The notes beneath the pieces were generated by a model. It was not told the origin of the DNA. It made no database searches and worked only from the letters and a program-made list of their open reading frames with translations. DNA of 64,000 bases, from NCBI GenBank assembly GCA_020740775.1, contig JAHEWK010000011.1, forward strand, positions 2,294,001 through 2,358,000, in the 5' to 3' direction. Numbering within the stretch: the stretch's first letter is position 1; every line of letters starts with the position of its first letter. Made by a program: the position numbers and the translations under genes. Shown piece by piece: positions 34,887 to 45,685 of the stretch. This DNA comes from Ilyonectria destructans. Lineage: Eukaryota; Ascomycota; Sordariomycetes; Hypocreales; Nectriaceae.

Positions 34887-35602
34887 ATGAGCTCAAGAGA
34901 TCTGGCGTACAATCCCCGGTTGTAGACCTATAATACAGGCCGCTCCAATAGACAAAAGAGATTGGTCGTCCGAATTCGCACAGACGATAAGGCCGACAGC
35001 AAAGCAGCTTCTGCTACCTTGGACATCAAGGATCAGACTGGCGCTGGAAAGGAATATAGTTCTGGTGAGCTTCAAGTAACCTATGTCTATCGGTATGTTA
35101 TATTTTTATTATAGTTTGTCTGGTTTCTAATATTTGCAGATTAGAATTAGTTGTCATTGTAGGAGAGCTTCTCCCACAGGACCTAATTCATAACAGAGAA
35201 TTCAAGAAGCCACAGGGAAAAACAGCATTCGACCCTCAGTATTATACTATAATTCCGACGAACGAAGCTCCTGTAATAGTTGTGAGACGATTGACAGATC
35301 AAAAGTGCAATCTATTTCTATTGCATAATACAATAACTCTCTGTCAAATCTCACAACTCCCCAGAGGGCTAGATAATCAGCTTGTATATTATAGCGAGTG
35401 GACAGATGGATGCAATGATACTCAACACTCAAAGCGGACTGCTATTTGGCGAAGCAATCTGAACAGATTCTGCAGTCAGTATCTCACAGAACACGCAGAA
35501 GATTTTCTGAATTCTACAAAAACCTCAGCACCGAAAGAACATACAGCAAAGGGGTGGAAGCCCACAATCGACCCATTTGAGGCAGTTCAGTCTACTGTTT
35601 AG
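34887..35602 (+). pseudogene. Unknown protein, two exons, early in-frame TAG
   Basis: ATG at 34887 opens MSSRDLAYNPRL, then TAG at 34923-34925 (codon 13). The same frame continues TYNTGRSNRQKRLVVRIRTD and on to YVYR at 35092. A 47-base intron (GTATGT donor, TTGCAG acceptor) leads to exon 2 at 35140, which runs LELVVIVGELLPQDLIHNRE to TAG at 35602. Lengths sum to 223 codons in one frame. No signal peptide, membrane segment or known domain is visible. If CAG was the original codon a single C-to-T change made the stop; translation from a downstream start is unlikely because the next in-frame ATG is not found before the intron. It lies in the repeat-rich island, divergent to another interrupted gene. 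Confidence 0.5.
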
Positions 35603-36065
35603 CTGGTGCGAATATGTCTACAGTGCAAATGGCGCGCCCATTTCGGGCCAAGCGATATCATGCAGCCAGGTACGACAGTATTTAAACCTATTTACGCTGT
35701 CTTCAGCCCCCTGCGGCCATGCCATCGAGTTCGCTACAAACGCCGGCAGGAGTCGTGGACGGCCGGGTACCCCTTCAGACTGAGCCTGATTACCTCGTCC
35801 TCGCAAAAAAAGGACCCCTCTTTATACTCTCCGAGTTTTGATTCCTTCACTCAATCACCAAGCAAAATTCCTCCTCGCCTCATCTCACAACACCTTATTA
35901 TATGCCTTGCAGCCTTTCCTATGCCATATATATTGCCGTGATGACGCTTCTTGTCACCGAAACACGAACATGGCGCATACAGGACTATTTTCATAGGGTA
36001 CTGTACCAGTCGCCTGAATCGGAGCCGCATGCTACCTTGGGCCAGAACTCACCAGTTTCTCTACA
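35603..36065. other. Short intergenic spacer
   Basis: Between the interrupted frame and the F-box gene on the same strand. Short frames only; no feature recognised. Confidence 0.5.
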
Positions 36066-37285
36066 ATGTCAACCGTCAGCCACACAGCAATGCTTCACCA
36101 GCTCCCACCACAGCTATTCTTAATGATCGCGCCGCTTCTAGATATCGAAAGCCGGAAGAACGTCTCCAGTGTGTCCAAGTATTGTCGAAATATGATGGTG
36201 GAAAAGCTATTCGTCCACGTTCATCTTGCTGGTCATGTTGATCCAATTTGCGATACCATCCACGAGTTCATCTCAGGCCAAAGATCCTTCAACTTCAAAG
36301 ACATCAGGAGATGCGTAAGGTAAGTTGAGCATCGTGCTGCGAGAACAGTGTACTGACTCGAATTGAGTAGGGAAGCAACTATCACGATTGCGCCACTAAG
36401 GATTGCTGAGGCGGACGAATGGGTAGCCTCGATCGAGAACAGCCGACGTGGGAGACCCAAGAACAATCACGACGAACTACCTGGACGGATTGTGTCTTGT
36501 GTCCTTGCGATGAACGATCTCCACGCACTTGCCCTCAATCTCGGCGGCGTGACCCGAGCCATGGAGCCACGTATAATCGCCGCTATACAGCAGAAGCGGA
36601 AGTGGAAAATTGCCAGCTTGAGATTGTTTGCTCCGCACAGCAACCTCCCAAAGACAATATTGATGCGCTGTCAGAAAAACACTCTCGAGTCCCTCCACGT
36701 ATACACGGGAGTATCTTCGCCAGCGATCGACACAGCCGCCGAATACCATCCGGGCTTGAAGAGACTGCATCTCTCAATCCTGGCAAACACCGGTCCGATG
36801 ATCGCGTCAATGGACTCCGCCAATTTGAAATCCTTATCAACGAAATTTCCAGACATGGAGTGGCTGGCATTGGACGAGAAGTGGGGTCTTCAAACATTCA
36901 ACCTTGGCGGGTACAGTGCTGTCCGGTTTGTAAGTATCATCAAGGGGTGACATCGCTCAGATAGTGAGTTACTAACTGGGTATTGCAGCGAAAAGTCCAA
37001 GCTGGGCTAGTGAGGGGCCTTTTGACATTCAAAAAGTTGAAACGGTTTGCCTTTACCGTTTTTGAAGAGGGACTCGGGCGAAAGCTGGTCGAAAACAACG
37101 ACAGCCACCATGGAGAGCCGGAACAGTTGACGTTCCTTGAACAGAAACGTTGGTACACAAAGGTGATATGCGAACTTGCAGGTGACTGCCCGAACCTCGA
37201 GGAGATCTGTGTCATGGCCGAGTTTCCTGAATTCTACAGAGGAACTAGAGGTCGGAAGGGCCAGGCGATGGTGGCTAGGCGCTGA
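36066..37285 (+). CDS. F-box-type protein of the accessory island, 369 aa
   Basis: Exons 36066-36319, 36371-36929 and 36989-37285 sum to 370 codons. The N-terminus LHQLPPQLFLMIAPLLDIES followed by SVSKYCRNMMVEKLF fits a fungal F-box (residues about 9-50). The remainder shows leucine-rich strands, such as LHALALNLGGV, IASLRLFAPHSNL, TLESLHVYTGV, LKRLHLSILAN and MEWLALDEKWGLQTFNLGG, suggesting an irregular leucine-rich repeat fold for substrate binding. Introns are 51 and 59 bases, with ACTAAC branch in the second. The true start could be the second Met (36090). All exons are intact, unlike the neighbours. Such orphan F-box genes expand in fungal accessory regions; the substrate is unknown. Confidence 0.75.
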
Positions 37286-38360
37286 AACGTTTATCAAATA
37301 TCACCCAAAGATGGATTCCCGGTTGGGCTGATGGAGCGCGATGCTGTCTGATGAGCGCTATGGATTATGGCAGATGGCTTCAGTAATGCAGCATGGCGCG
37401 GCACACTACAGTGGGATGCACAAAGTCTACACCAGATCTAAGTCACTCATATAATATTAGGGTACAGTTTATCGCCGATATAAGGGTTAAGGTAAGAGTT
37501 AGGGCAAGGTATTTATATTTTATCTTCATTTTATTGAGAAAGTAATACTTTATTATGTAGCCGGAAATACTAGCCTATTATGCCAAGTCAAGCTCTCACG
37601 GCACAACGAATCGGGTGCGGACTTTCTGCATCCTACTGTATACTGGCATACCCCTTGAGACGCATTTGCAAGGGCGGAGATGATAGAAAGGATAAGAAAT
37701 ACCCCTGGAGGACCCATAGCAGACTCCTCCATGAACCAAGTTTCACAAGTGCCATAGGCAGATTTCCCCTCCAGACGGTATCAAATCTTTCGTTACAAGA
37801 ACATGTATCACAGAACTTATTATTAGTTCTTCACAAGAAAAATGACCGAAAGAGCATTGGGAACGTTGCTTCGTTTCCTTCTGTACGTCTATTATCATTC
37901 AAACACCACCCACACGCCACGAGCGAAAGAAAAATCTCTCCTCGCTACTCATAATGCACAATAGACTTGATGCGAACCCCCTGCCCATGGCCGGGCATAT
38001 AAAACATGTTGCCCCCAAGTGTATCATCAGACCCATGCATCAACAGAACCATGTCCAACGCCACGCCATGCGCAGCATTGCGTACCCAACAACGTAATGC
38101 CTTTGTCCTTGCCACCGGCCCGTCGTCACTCAAATATTGACCAACACAACCCCACTCTCCCGCACTTCCCTGATTAAATCCAAAGTTGAGAAGCGAGGGA
38201 CATAGTGAACTGTCCGATATCGAGAGAGCTCTGCGTCAAGTGGGTATCAAAAGTAGTCCCCCTCTCCAAACGTAAAATGCGGAGGCGTAGCGACTTGTGG
38301 TGCAAACCGGCATAATTGTCGAGCTTCCTGAAAGAAGCCCTAACTCAAAGAAAAACAGGG
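37286..38360. other. Spacer with dispersed repeat
   Basis: Convergent 3' regions of the F-box and Spa2 genes, containing repeat copy 2 at 37473-37578. No gene supported. Confidence 0.5.
37473..37578 (-). repeat. Dispersed AT-rich repeat, copy 2
   Basis: Inverted relative to copy 1 at 32382-32483. On this strand it reads GATATAAGGGTTAAGGTAAG, then AGTTAGGGCAAGG and TATTTATATTTTAT. The GGGTTA/TTAGGG look is telomere-like by chance; no regular TTAGGG array is present. The two copies bracket the repeat-rich island. Confidence 0.55.
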
Positions 38361-41233
38361 TTATGAGAATTCGTCAACTCCGCCTGGGTTTGCTAGCCTA
38401 TCCATCCGTTGGACAAGCTCCTTTGTTTCCCGAGCCGTTTCAAAGGAAATGGGCGGCAGTGTTTGCGTCCACATGCGCCACTCGTTGGAGTCGGTGTCGA
38501 TTCCAATGTTGGCCATATCCTCGCCGCGATCACCAGCTTCAAGAAGTCGCGCTCGGCAGTCTGCCAACCGGGTTGCCATGTCACCGTAGCCGTTGGCCTG
38601 CACCTCGGTGATAATCTTGCCCACAACGGCGGAGATGGACCCGATGTCTGCACTGATCTGTCGGATGTTGGCATCACCACGCACGGTGCCCACGAGATTT
38701 TGAATTTCGGACACTAAGAGTGCATTCTGATCCTCTAGGTAAATCTAGTACTGTTAGTATGTTTGATAGTAGTCGCCATCTCTCAGTAGACTTACTCTGA
38801 GGTCCTCGGCGGCGCGGGTATCCTGCTGGTGAGCTCCGTGTCCATTGATGTTGAGAGCGCTCGGCACCGCAGCAGGATAACCCATCCCGTTGGTCATGCC
38901 GTTCGATTTGGACGTGGGTCCATTCCGGGAGTACGGGTCCGTGGAGTGTCGGGGAGAGTTCACAGGGCTATAGGCCGATGAGTCTGCGCTTGCTCGGGTT
39001 CCTAGGCCTTGGAATGGTGGGGGCAGGGGGAGCGTACCCTGGGTAGCAGACACCGGGTCGGTGCTGAGCGGAGAAAAGAATCCAGTCGATTCCACGGGAG
39101 TGATAGTTCCTTCGTTCTCGTCGTCGTCCAGTTCCTCGACGGGGGTGGCCCGGATCTTGACCAGTCGGAGGAGGTCCACAATGGCAACTGAAAGGTGGGA
39201 TGCTGCGGCGTCAAGGAGGGAAACGGGGGATATTCCGGCACCAGCTGCAAAGTTCTTGGATGCGGTGATTAGGTTGTTCGCGGTCGCCGAGACCTTGGTT
39301 CGAAGCTGCTTCTGTTGTTGAGCCATTTCCTCATCGTGGGCTTGAGAAACATCAGTATCCTTGGTGATGCGGCGGACGCCAACAACTACCGATTTCATTG
39401 CGTCAATCACATTCTCCGGGTCCCCGGTCCTGGCCCTCTGTAGTAGCTCGTCAATCGCGATCTGGAACTTGGTAACGTGGACATCCTTAACAAGGCCTCG
39501 GTCGTCAGCAAATCCCTTGTCCCGGACAAATTTGGCAGCATCATGCTCAATTCCGGCTCCCATGGAGGAGGCGCGCATGTTTCTCAGCTGAGTCTTGGTG
39601 CGAGCGTAACGATTCCTCCACTCTCGAACCTCGTGCTCAAGCAGCTCAATGTTCTTCTCGAGCTCAGCTTGTCGTTCGTATGTTGAACCGCTCTGTTGGG
39701 AGAGCATCCTCATCTCACGCAAGAACTCCTCGGCTTCCCGCCGAACCTCTTCGGTTACCTGGCGTTGCTCTTCCAGTGCGTTCCGAAGGTCTTCATTCTC
39801 CCGTTGGAGTTCTGAGTCTCCTTCGGCTGGATTCATGCTCCGGGAGCTTTGTTGCGCCGCGGCCGCCTGATCTCGGAGCTGCTGAGTTTCGGAGTCATGA
39901 TCATCCCGTACCCTTTGGAGTTCTTGCTCCATTGAGTCATTCAAGTTCTGGGCCTTGGCTAGTTTGTTCTCGAGGTCAAGTCGGAGGTCAGACCATTCCT
40001 GCTTCTCGAGGCCTGCGGCAGTGGATCGTGCCCGCTCCTGATCTAGAGCGCTGTTCATCTCCTCCTCCTTCTTTCTCATAACATCTTCCATGCCGTCCAG
40101 TTTTCCCCGCAAGTCTTGTACCTGCGCCTGGTAATCTTCAATGAGCTTCTTGTCAGCCTAGAATCTGTTAGCAATCGATTATCTCCATGTAGAAGATCGG
40201 AAGCACGCACTTCTGAGGTGATAGCGCTATCACCACTTCTTTTGCTTTCGTGGTTGCTTGTGACCTGTTCCAGGGCAAAGGAGTCGCCTTCGTCATCCTC
40301 TTCTAGCATGGTACTCTTGTTCGGCACGATTGTGTTGTTCTGGTTGAGCTGCTTGGGCGTTGGTCGTCCATAATCGCCGTTGGGGAGACCTGGAGATGCT
40401 GGGACCCCGTAAGCATCTGGTGGTGGAGGACCTCTCATGGAGGGTGCATCGGAAGGCCTTCTCATGCGGCTTTGTCCCCTCGGGGGGAACCCATTACCAT
40501 TGCCATTAACTGGAGTGCCGGTGCGGCTTACCGGGCCACCGCGGATCGACATGGGACTTCCTTGACGTTGGAGGTCGCCTCCGACAAAATTGGGGAAGCG
40601 GCGTTCTAACTCGTGGAAGACATCTGCGGCGAGGTCTCGAAATCGTGGTGGTCCGAGGGAGGAGAGTCTCTGGCGGGCCTGGTTTCGCTTTGGGTGGAAA
40701 TTCTTCTCGGGGAGTAGGAAAGTAGGAACAGGATTTGGGGCATTGGGAGGGGCCCTCGCGGCGGCCTGCCTTCGGATCAACTCGTCAAAGACATCGGTAC
40801 TGAGCTCGTAAAACTGGACAGATGACAGTCGGAGTAGCTTGTCGCGGGCCTTGTTCGGCTGGTGCTTATGGTTCGGGTCGCGGGTGTTGAGAAAGGCTCG
40901 CAAGGCGACGTAATGTTCGCTAAGGATAGACTCGTCAAGGTCGGCGCGAACGCTGTTGCGACCGCTGTCGCTCCTGGCGTAGAGGTTGGTGCCCTGGCTG
41001 GAACGGGCGATAGAGGCGGGTGGCGAGGGTCCGCCATTGCTACGGGGCGCCGAGGGGAAGCCGTTCATGCTCATGTTGATGCTGGAGCCGCCCGAGTTCG
41101 GGGGCGAGGCGAGGTTGGAGCGGCTGTTGAGATAGGGGCCTTCGTCGCCGGCCTGGTACTTGGAGACGGAGAACTCGCTACCGCCTAGAGAGATGGGGGA
41201 CAACGGCGCATTGCGGCTTGCACTGATGCTCAT
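38361..41233 (-). CDS. SPA2: Spa2-type cell polarity scaffold, 922 aa
   Basis: Exons 41233-40211, 40157-38796 and 38744-38361 sum to 923 codons. Residues about 107-156 (HYVALRAFLNTRD then NKARDKLLRLSSVQFYELSTDVFDELIRR) and 178-213 (NQARQRLSSLGPPRFRDLAADVFHELERRFP) are the two tandem Spa2-homology (GIT/SHD1) repeats. They are followed by a Pro/Gly-rich linker. Residues about 340-560 form a long coiled coil. The C-terminal third includes KFQIAIDELLQRART and a final helical domain. In yeast and filamentous fungi Spa2 organises the polarisome at hyphal tips with Bud6 and the formin Bni1, and docks MAPK kinases; that role is assigned from family knowledge. Introns of 53 and 51 bases have consensus ends, the second with an ACTAAC branch site. 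Confidence 0.93.
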
Positions 41234-44200
41234 GATGGTAGGAAGAGGTCGAGAAGAAGGTGTCGCACGGCAAGAGAATGGAGGGAGACGAAGCAGAGCC
41301 AGTCGCTTGTCTCAAAAGGGCGCCACGCGGGACCAGACGAAATGCAGGTGCGTCGTCCCTGGAATCGAGGACTAGGTTCCCCCACACAATTGGTGTCCCT
41401 TCAGGGGCGTAATGCCAAGGTGTCTCCGGGCGGCCGAAGGTATTTGAGGGACGGGCACGATTGTCTGAACCACGAGAATGGCGGTGGTGGCAGCAAAAGC
41501 AATCCCGGGATTGTTCGTCAACGTCGGGCGGCAGTGACGGAGACGAGACGAGGAGAATAGAGAGACGGCACCGGAGAAGGGGCGAGGACTGATCGGTGTG
41601 CCGTGGATGGTGGAACAAAAAGAAGGCGACTCTGCGACTGCGTCTCCACGACTCTGCGGGTGACCGACCCTGAGAAGGGGATGGCCGCTCTGGTCCGAAA
41701 GGGGGTTGGCTGGAGCTGGACCGAATGCGGGAGGGTGGTGTGTGAGCGCGTGTGTGTAAATCCCTGGTTCGCGGCTTCCTTGGACTCCGTGCTGTGCAGC
41801 GCGTGCAAAGCGTCCATCCAGCGTCAAATTGTCCAGTGTCCAGATCAAGCAAAGTCGGGACCAGTGTCCAGCGTGAGCGGATCAGATCTCGACGGTCGGG
41901 AAATGAGCTATTGGTCGGTTGCCAAGATGGCAGGCCCCCCCTGCTAGCAATGATTGTCGACAATCGACTTGCAATTTCTCGAATCCACCGACCGGTCGAT
42001 GGGCTATGCTGGAGGATGTAGGTAATGACGACGCCCGCGACGAGGACAAAACGACGCGCGATGCACTCCGTCCGCGAGAACCGCAAGAGCCGCGAGAGAG
42101 CAGGCACGAAACCACAACAAGGCAGGAGTCTCCAGAGGCGAGCAAGCGATTCAGCCGCTACCGTGTCAGTCGGATGATGGATGGATACACAGCAGCTGAA
42201 GAGTGGTTGCAGCAAGGCGCTGAATGGCTGGCTGGGCTGCGGTTAGAGATGCGGATGCAAGGGACAAAGCCCGGACTCGTCGCCTACTGCAGCGGGAGGG
42301 TGTGTTGGAGCGTGTCGCCTCTCGCCTCACTCCACGAAGGCTGGCGCAGGAAGTTGACAACTTCCCAAGGTATCGGTACGTACCAAATGTACAGTGTAAC
42401 ACAGTGTGTGGATATCTCTTAGTAGAGAGCACCGAAGACTCTTATTGTTTAATACTCAAGTAATGCACATAAGCTAGTGGTTCTTGTTCTGCTAAAAGTG
42501 AGGTTTTAGTTCCTGTTAACCTAATGTACATTGCAGTACATAACATTGAATCGCTGTTGTATTTCCAAATTTTATGAGAAAGCTTCCCTATTGCTGAGTT
42601 GATCGATTGCAACTTGAACTGTGTGGGGACTGCGTAGATACCATTGAAGTTGTCACACTTCCTCCACCAGCCTTCCTACCCAATCTCGATACTGCTCCGA
42701 CCCCCCCTTCCCAGGATGCAAGCCCAGGCTCAACCCAGACCCAACCTTATTAGTGCTCGACAGGCTATCAACTGGCGCCTTCTCCCCTGAAGCCGGCAGC
42801 CTCTGGGCGGTCTCCAGCGTCCTGCCAGCGTGCCCCCCCTAAGCACACCGCCCGCAGTGATTCGCCAGTGAGGGACAGCGACCCAGCCCGAACGACGCCG
42901 GGGATGGCCCCGCCGGGAGTGGGAGGGAGCCATCTGGAGCCACCTGGAGCCACTGGAACCCGCTGTGGCCAACTTGGGAATCAGGCCAGGGGCATCATGG
43001 GAGCCAACTGGGTTGGCGCTGTCAGAAGCAGCCCTTCCCACCGGTGGCGTCGGACAAATTTGGGAGCCCTGCCATTGCGCGGCATGGGAGCAGCCGCTAA
43101 ATACCGACCCGTCTTCAACTCCTCATCTGGCGAATCTACGAGTACGTACAGTCGCCGTGCGGAGTAGTAGTATTGCTGTGTAGGTGGTACTTGACTGAGT
43201 CTCGGTACGTATCTATCTCAAGCAGCCTTCAACCCCCCTGGACTAGGAGGTTGCTTGTCGACGGAAGGCCTGCTAGTGGCTGGGAGAGAGGCAAGTCACA
43301 GTGCATAACTCGCTGTTCATCTCAACTTCCATGAGGGCACGCGACGTTATTAAATGTCACCACAAGGGAGTCTTGAATTCCCGTTGGCCAACTCCATTCA
43401 GGGGCAGAGCGTCAAGACAGCAGCACAACCGGCCGAGAGTACAACGACTGGTAGAGAGACACTTGGATCGTAATAGCACTTCGTTGTGTTTGTAGCCAGG
43501 TACGTACGTGACTAATTTGCCAGTGACCATTTCCTTTTCCACTACGAAGGAGGCGCAGTCTCGTTGTGGTTCGTATTTCCAGAAGCCTCGCTCCCTCTCC
43601 GTGCCCTGCCTGCCACGGTCACAGATCCTAGTAAACCACTTTCCCAGTATGATCTACACTGCTGATTCTCGACCCGCCCGTTCCGCATCCACGGCAGACG
43701 GCTTCCCAAAGAGAGCACAACCCCTACCAGAATATAGCACCATGTTCAGAGAGGACGAAAATACCAAAAGACCCCTTGCCCGGAGTCTCGGGAGATGCCT
43801 TGTCATCCGCCCTTGATAGGTTCCTCTTATGCCGGCCCGGGGCTGGCCAGCCCACCTCTGGATTGCCCCAGTCGGCTTAGACCGATAATTGTACATGAAC
43901 AACCCAGTCAAGAAATGCCAGAATACATTCCGCTTGTAACATGCGCAATCATGGGTAAACAACTTCGAGGATTGCGCGAGACGCAGCGATCACGTCAACG
44001 TTCCGTCAGGGACAAACAATTGCATGCATGCATTCTGTCCACTTTCTGCATTGCGTGAAACAGTGTTGGGGAATCGTCGTCCAGTGCAAGCTCGGGCCGA
44101 CGCTATCCTCGGCTTGTCGATCAATATCATGAATCTAATATACTGTGAGGGGCTCACCAGTAACATAGCGTCGTGATCTACTCGGTGTCAAAAAGCTTTC

Positions 44201-44861
44201 ACGCTGGGCTGCCGAAGGGAGGAGAGACCAAGGCGTGGCCATATCCCGGTGTATCCGGATGCCTGGGCAGTCATTTGGTCGAGCTGTGGTGCCCGCACAC
44301 AAACAAAGAGCCCGATGAGTCCACGCTCATTATGCCCATTACTCTAGCACGACAAGAAATTACGCTCCCGAGATAGTGAAGTCCTACTGGAGTGACATGA
44401 TACACTCCAAGGAATCAAAGATAGGAGTCGGCACAGATCACCAAAGTAGTCACATCTGCCGATGCAGGTAAGGATCCAATCTTGGATCTCTAAATGCCAA
44501 GATCATGGGGATCTGGGCCAAGGCTTATCCCAGACAAGCCCCAGCTTGCCGATCTTGTGCGAGTGGTACTGCCCTCGAGCTTGAGCGGTCGAACACCATG
44601 GTTGCGGATATCATGCGCTTGATGCCGACCTCTTGTCAACACCCTGGAAGTGGCTCTCCCGCAGCATTGTCGTCAGCTTCACGGGAAACCGTAAACATGC
44701 AATTGCGTGTGCATGTGGGAGATTTTGCAGAGCACTGCGGACTGGAACACAGATCTCTACCGACCGGTCTGTTGGAACAGAGTTGTTCCAGGACGCATTC
44801 CCAGGTCGGACCTCGACCTATGGCACTTCTCCACCGCGACAGGATGCGTTTGGTTTCCTAG
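41234..44861. other. Long spacer with a miniature element, no supported gene
   Basis: The first 800 bases are probably the Spa2 leader and promoter. A terminal-inverted-repeat element lies at 42337-42674. The 43.0-44.8 kb part has only short frames without domains. No RNA gene recognised. Confidence 0.5.
42337..42674. mobile_element. Miniature inverted-repeat element, AAGGCTGG family, copy 2
   Basis: 338 bp. The left end reads AAGGCTGGCGCAGGAAG then TTGACAACTTCC. The reverse complement of the right end reads AAGGCTGGTGGAGGAAG then TGTGACAACTTC. Both match the ends of the element at 19478-19757, including the internal GACAACTTC. The interior is AT-rich, non-coding and only weakly similar to copy 1. 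No target duplication is evident. Confidence 0.6.
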
Positions 44862-45685
44862 TTAAAACCAAGCTACAGTCCAAGTTGCTGGCAGGTTGGG
44901 CCATCTTTCTTGCCAGGATGCCAGAACATCCGGCACTCGCTCATCAAACGTGGCCCTGCTTGCCGCACTGCCATTGTCAAATGTGGTCGCGCCTACAGCG
45001 TCTCGCTCCTCTGCCGCGGCGGCATTGAGGGAATTGGCGAGATCCAAGATGCCTTGCCCACCGATGGCAGCTTCTTCGTGATTATCTTTGATTTCGACGT
45101 TGATGACGTGCACTGGTCGGTTGAGCGGTGAGCCTCGGTTGAGCAAGTCATCAATGACAGCATCCCAGCATCGTTCCTCGCAGGTGATGACTACGTCAAC
45201 CAGCCCGCCTTCAGTGCCTTCACTGCCGCTGTCTTTGGAATGCTGGAGGCGAGGCACACCAACTTGCCAGTCTTGCCACCGCTCTGGTCCCCATTTGACA
45301 CCACGGTTCCTGCCCAGCATGTTCAGGATTCCGTTATTCTTGTAAAGCCGATAATCTTTAGCTTCAAGCTCCTTGTACATGCTGTCATACGAAGTTTTGT
45401 TGAAGTGGTAAACGTTGGGTTGGGTGATGGTCGGGCCGGGTAGGCGCACGAGAGACCCAGTCCCGAACGAGATGACAGGGTATTTTGCCAGCGAAAGTTG
45501 GAGATGGGCTTCCATGGATCTGTTTCGGAAATTAGTTGTGGGAACAGAGTGTGAAGATGTTGACGTGAGACAAACCTGTTGTTGTTGCTCGCGCATACGG
45601 TACAGAACTTGAGCTTGTATCCTTCAGCTTGGCCTGCCGTACCATCCTGGCCCTGAGCCGCCGAGCTTCCATTCGCAACCTCCAT
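44862..45685 (-). CDS. SSU72: RNA polymerase II CTD Ser5 phosphatase Ssu72, 255 aa
   Basis: Exons 45685-45576 and 45519-44862 sum to 256 codons. The spliced product begins with a 23-residue Gln/Gly-rich extension, then [19 protein letters not shown]. The catalytic loop is C-x5-R at Cys31 to Arg37, and the intron falls inside the Arg37 codon. Further family signatures are [68 protein letters not shown] and [18 protein letters not shown]. Ssu72 removes phosphate from Ser5 of the RNA polymerase II tail and works in the cleavage and polyadenylation factor at 3' end formation and termination. The C-terminal extension after the DLANSLN helix (about 55 residues, ending TWTVAWF) is typical of filamentous fungi. 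Only the N-terminal extension length is uncertain. Confidence 0.96.

Noticed and set aside
37473..37533. Possible interstitial telomere repeat (TTAGGG-like words)
   Set aside because: The words are irregular (GGGTTAAGG, GTTAGGGC) and match a dispersed repeat at 32.4 kb, so they are part of that repeat and not a telomeric array.
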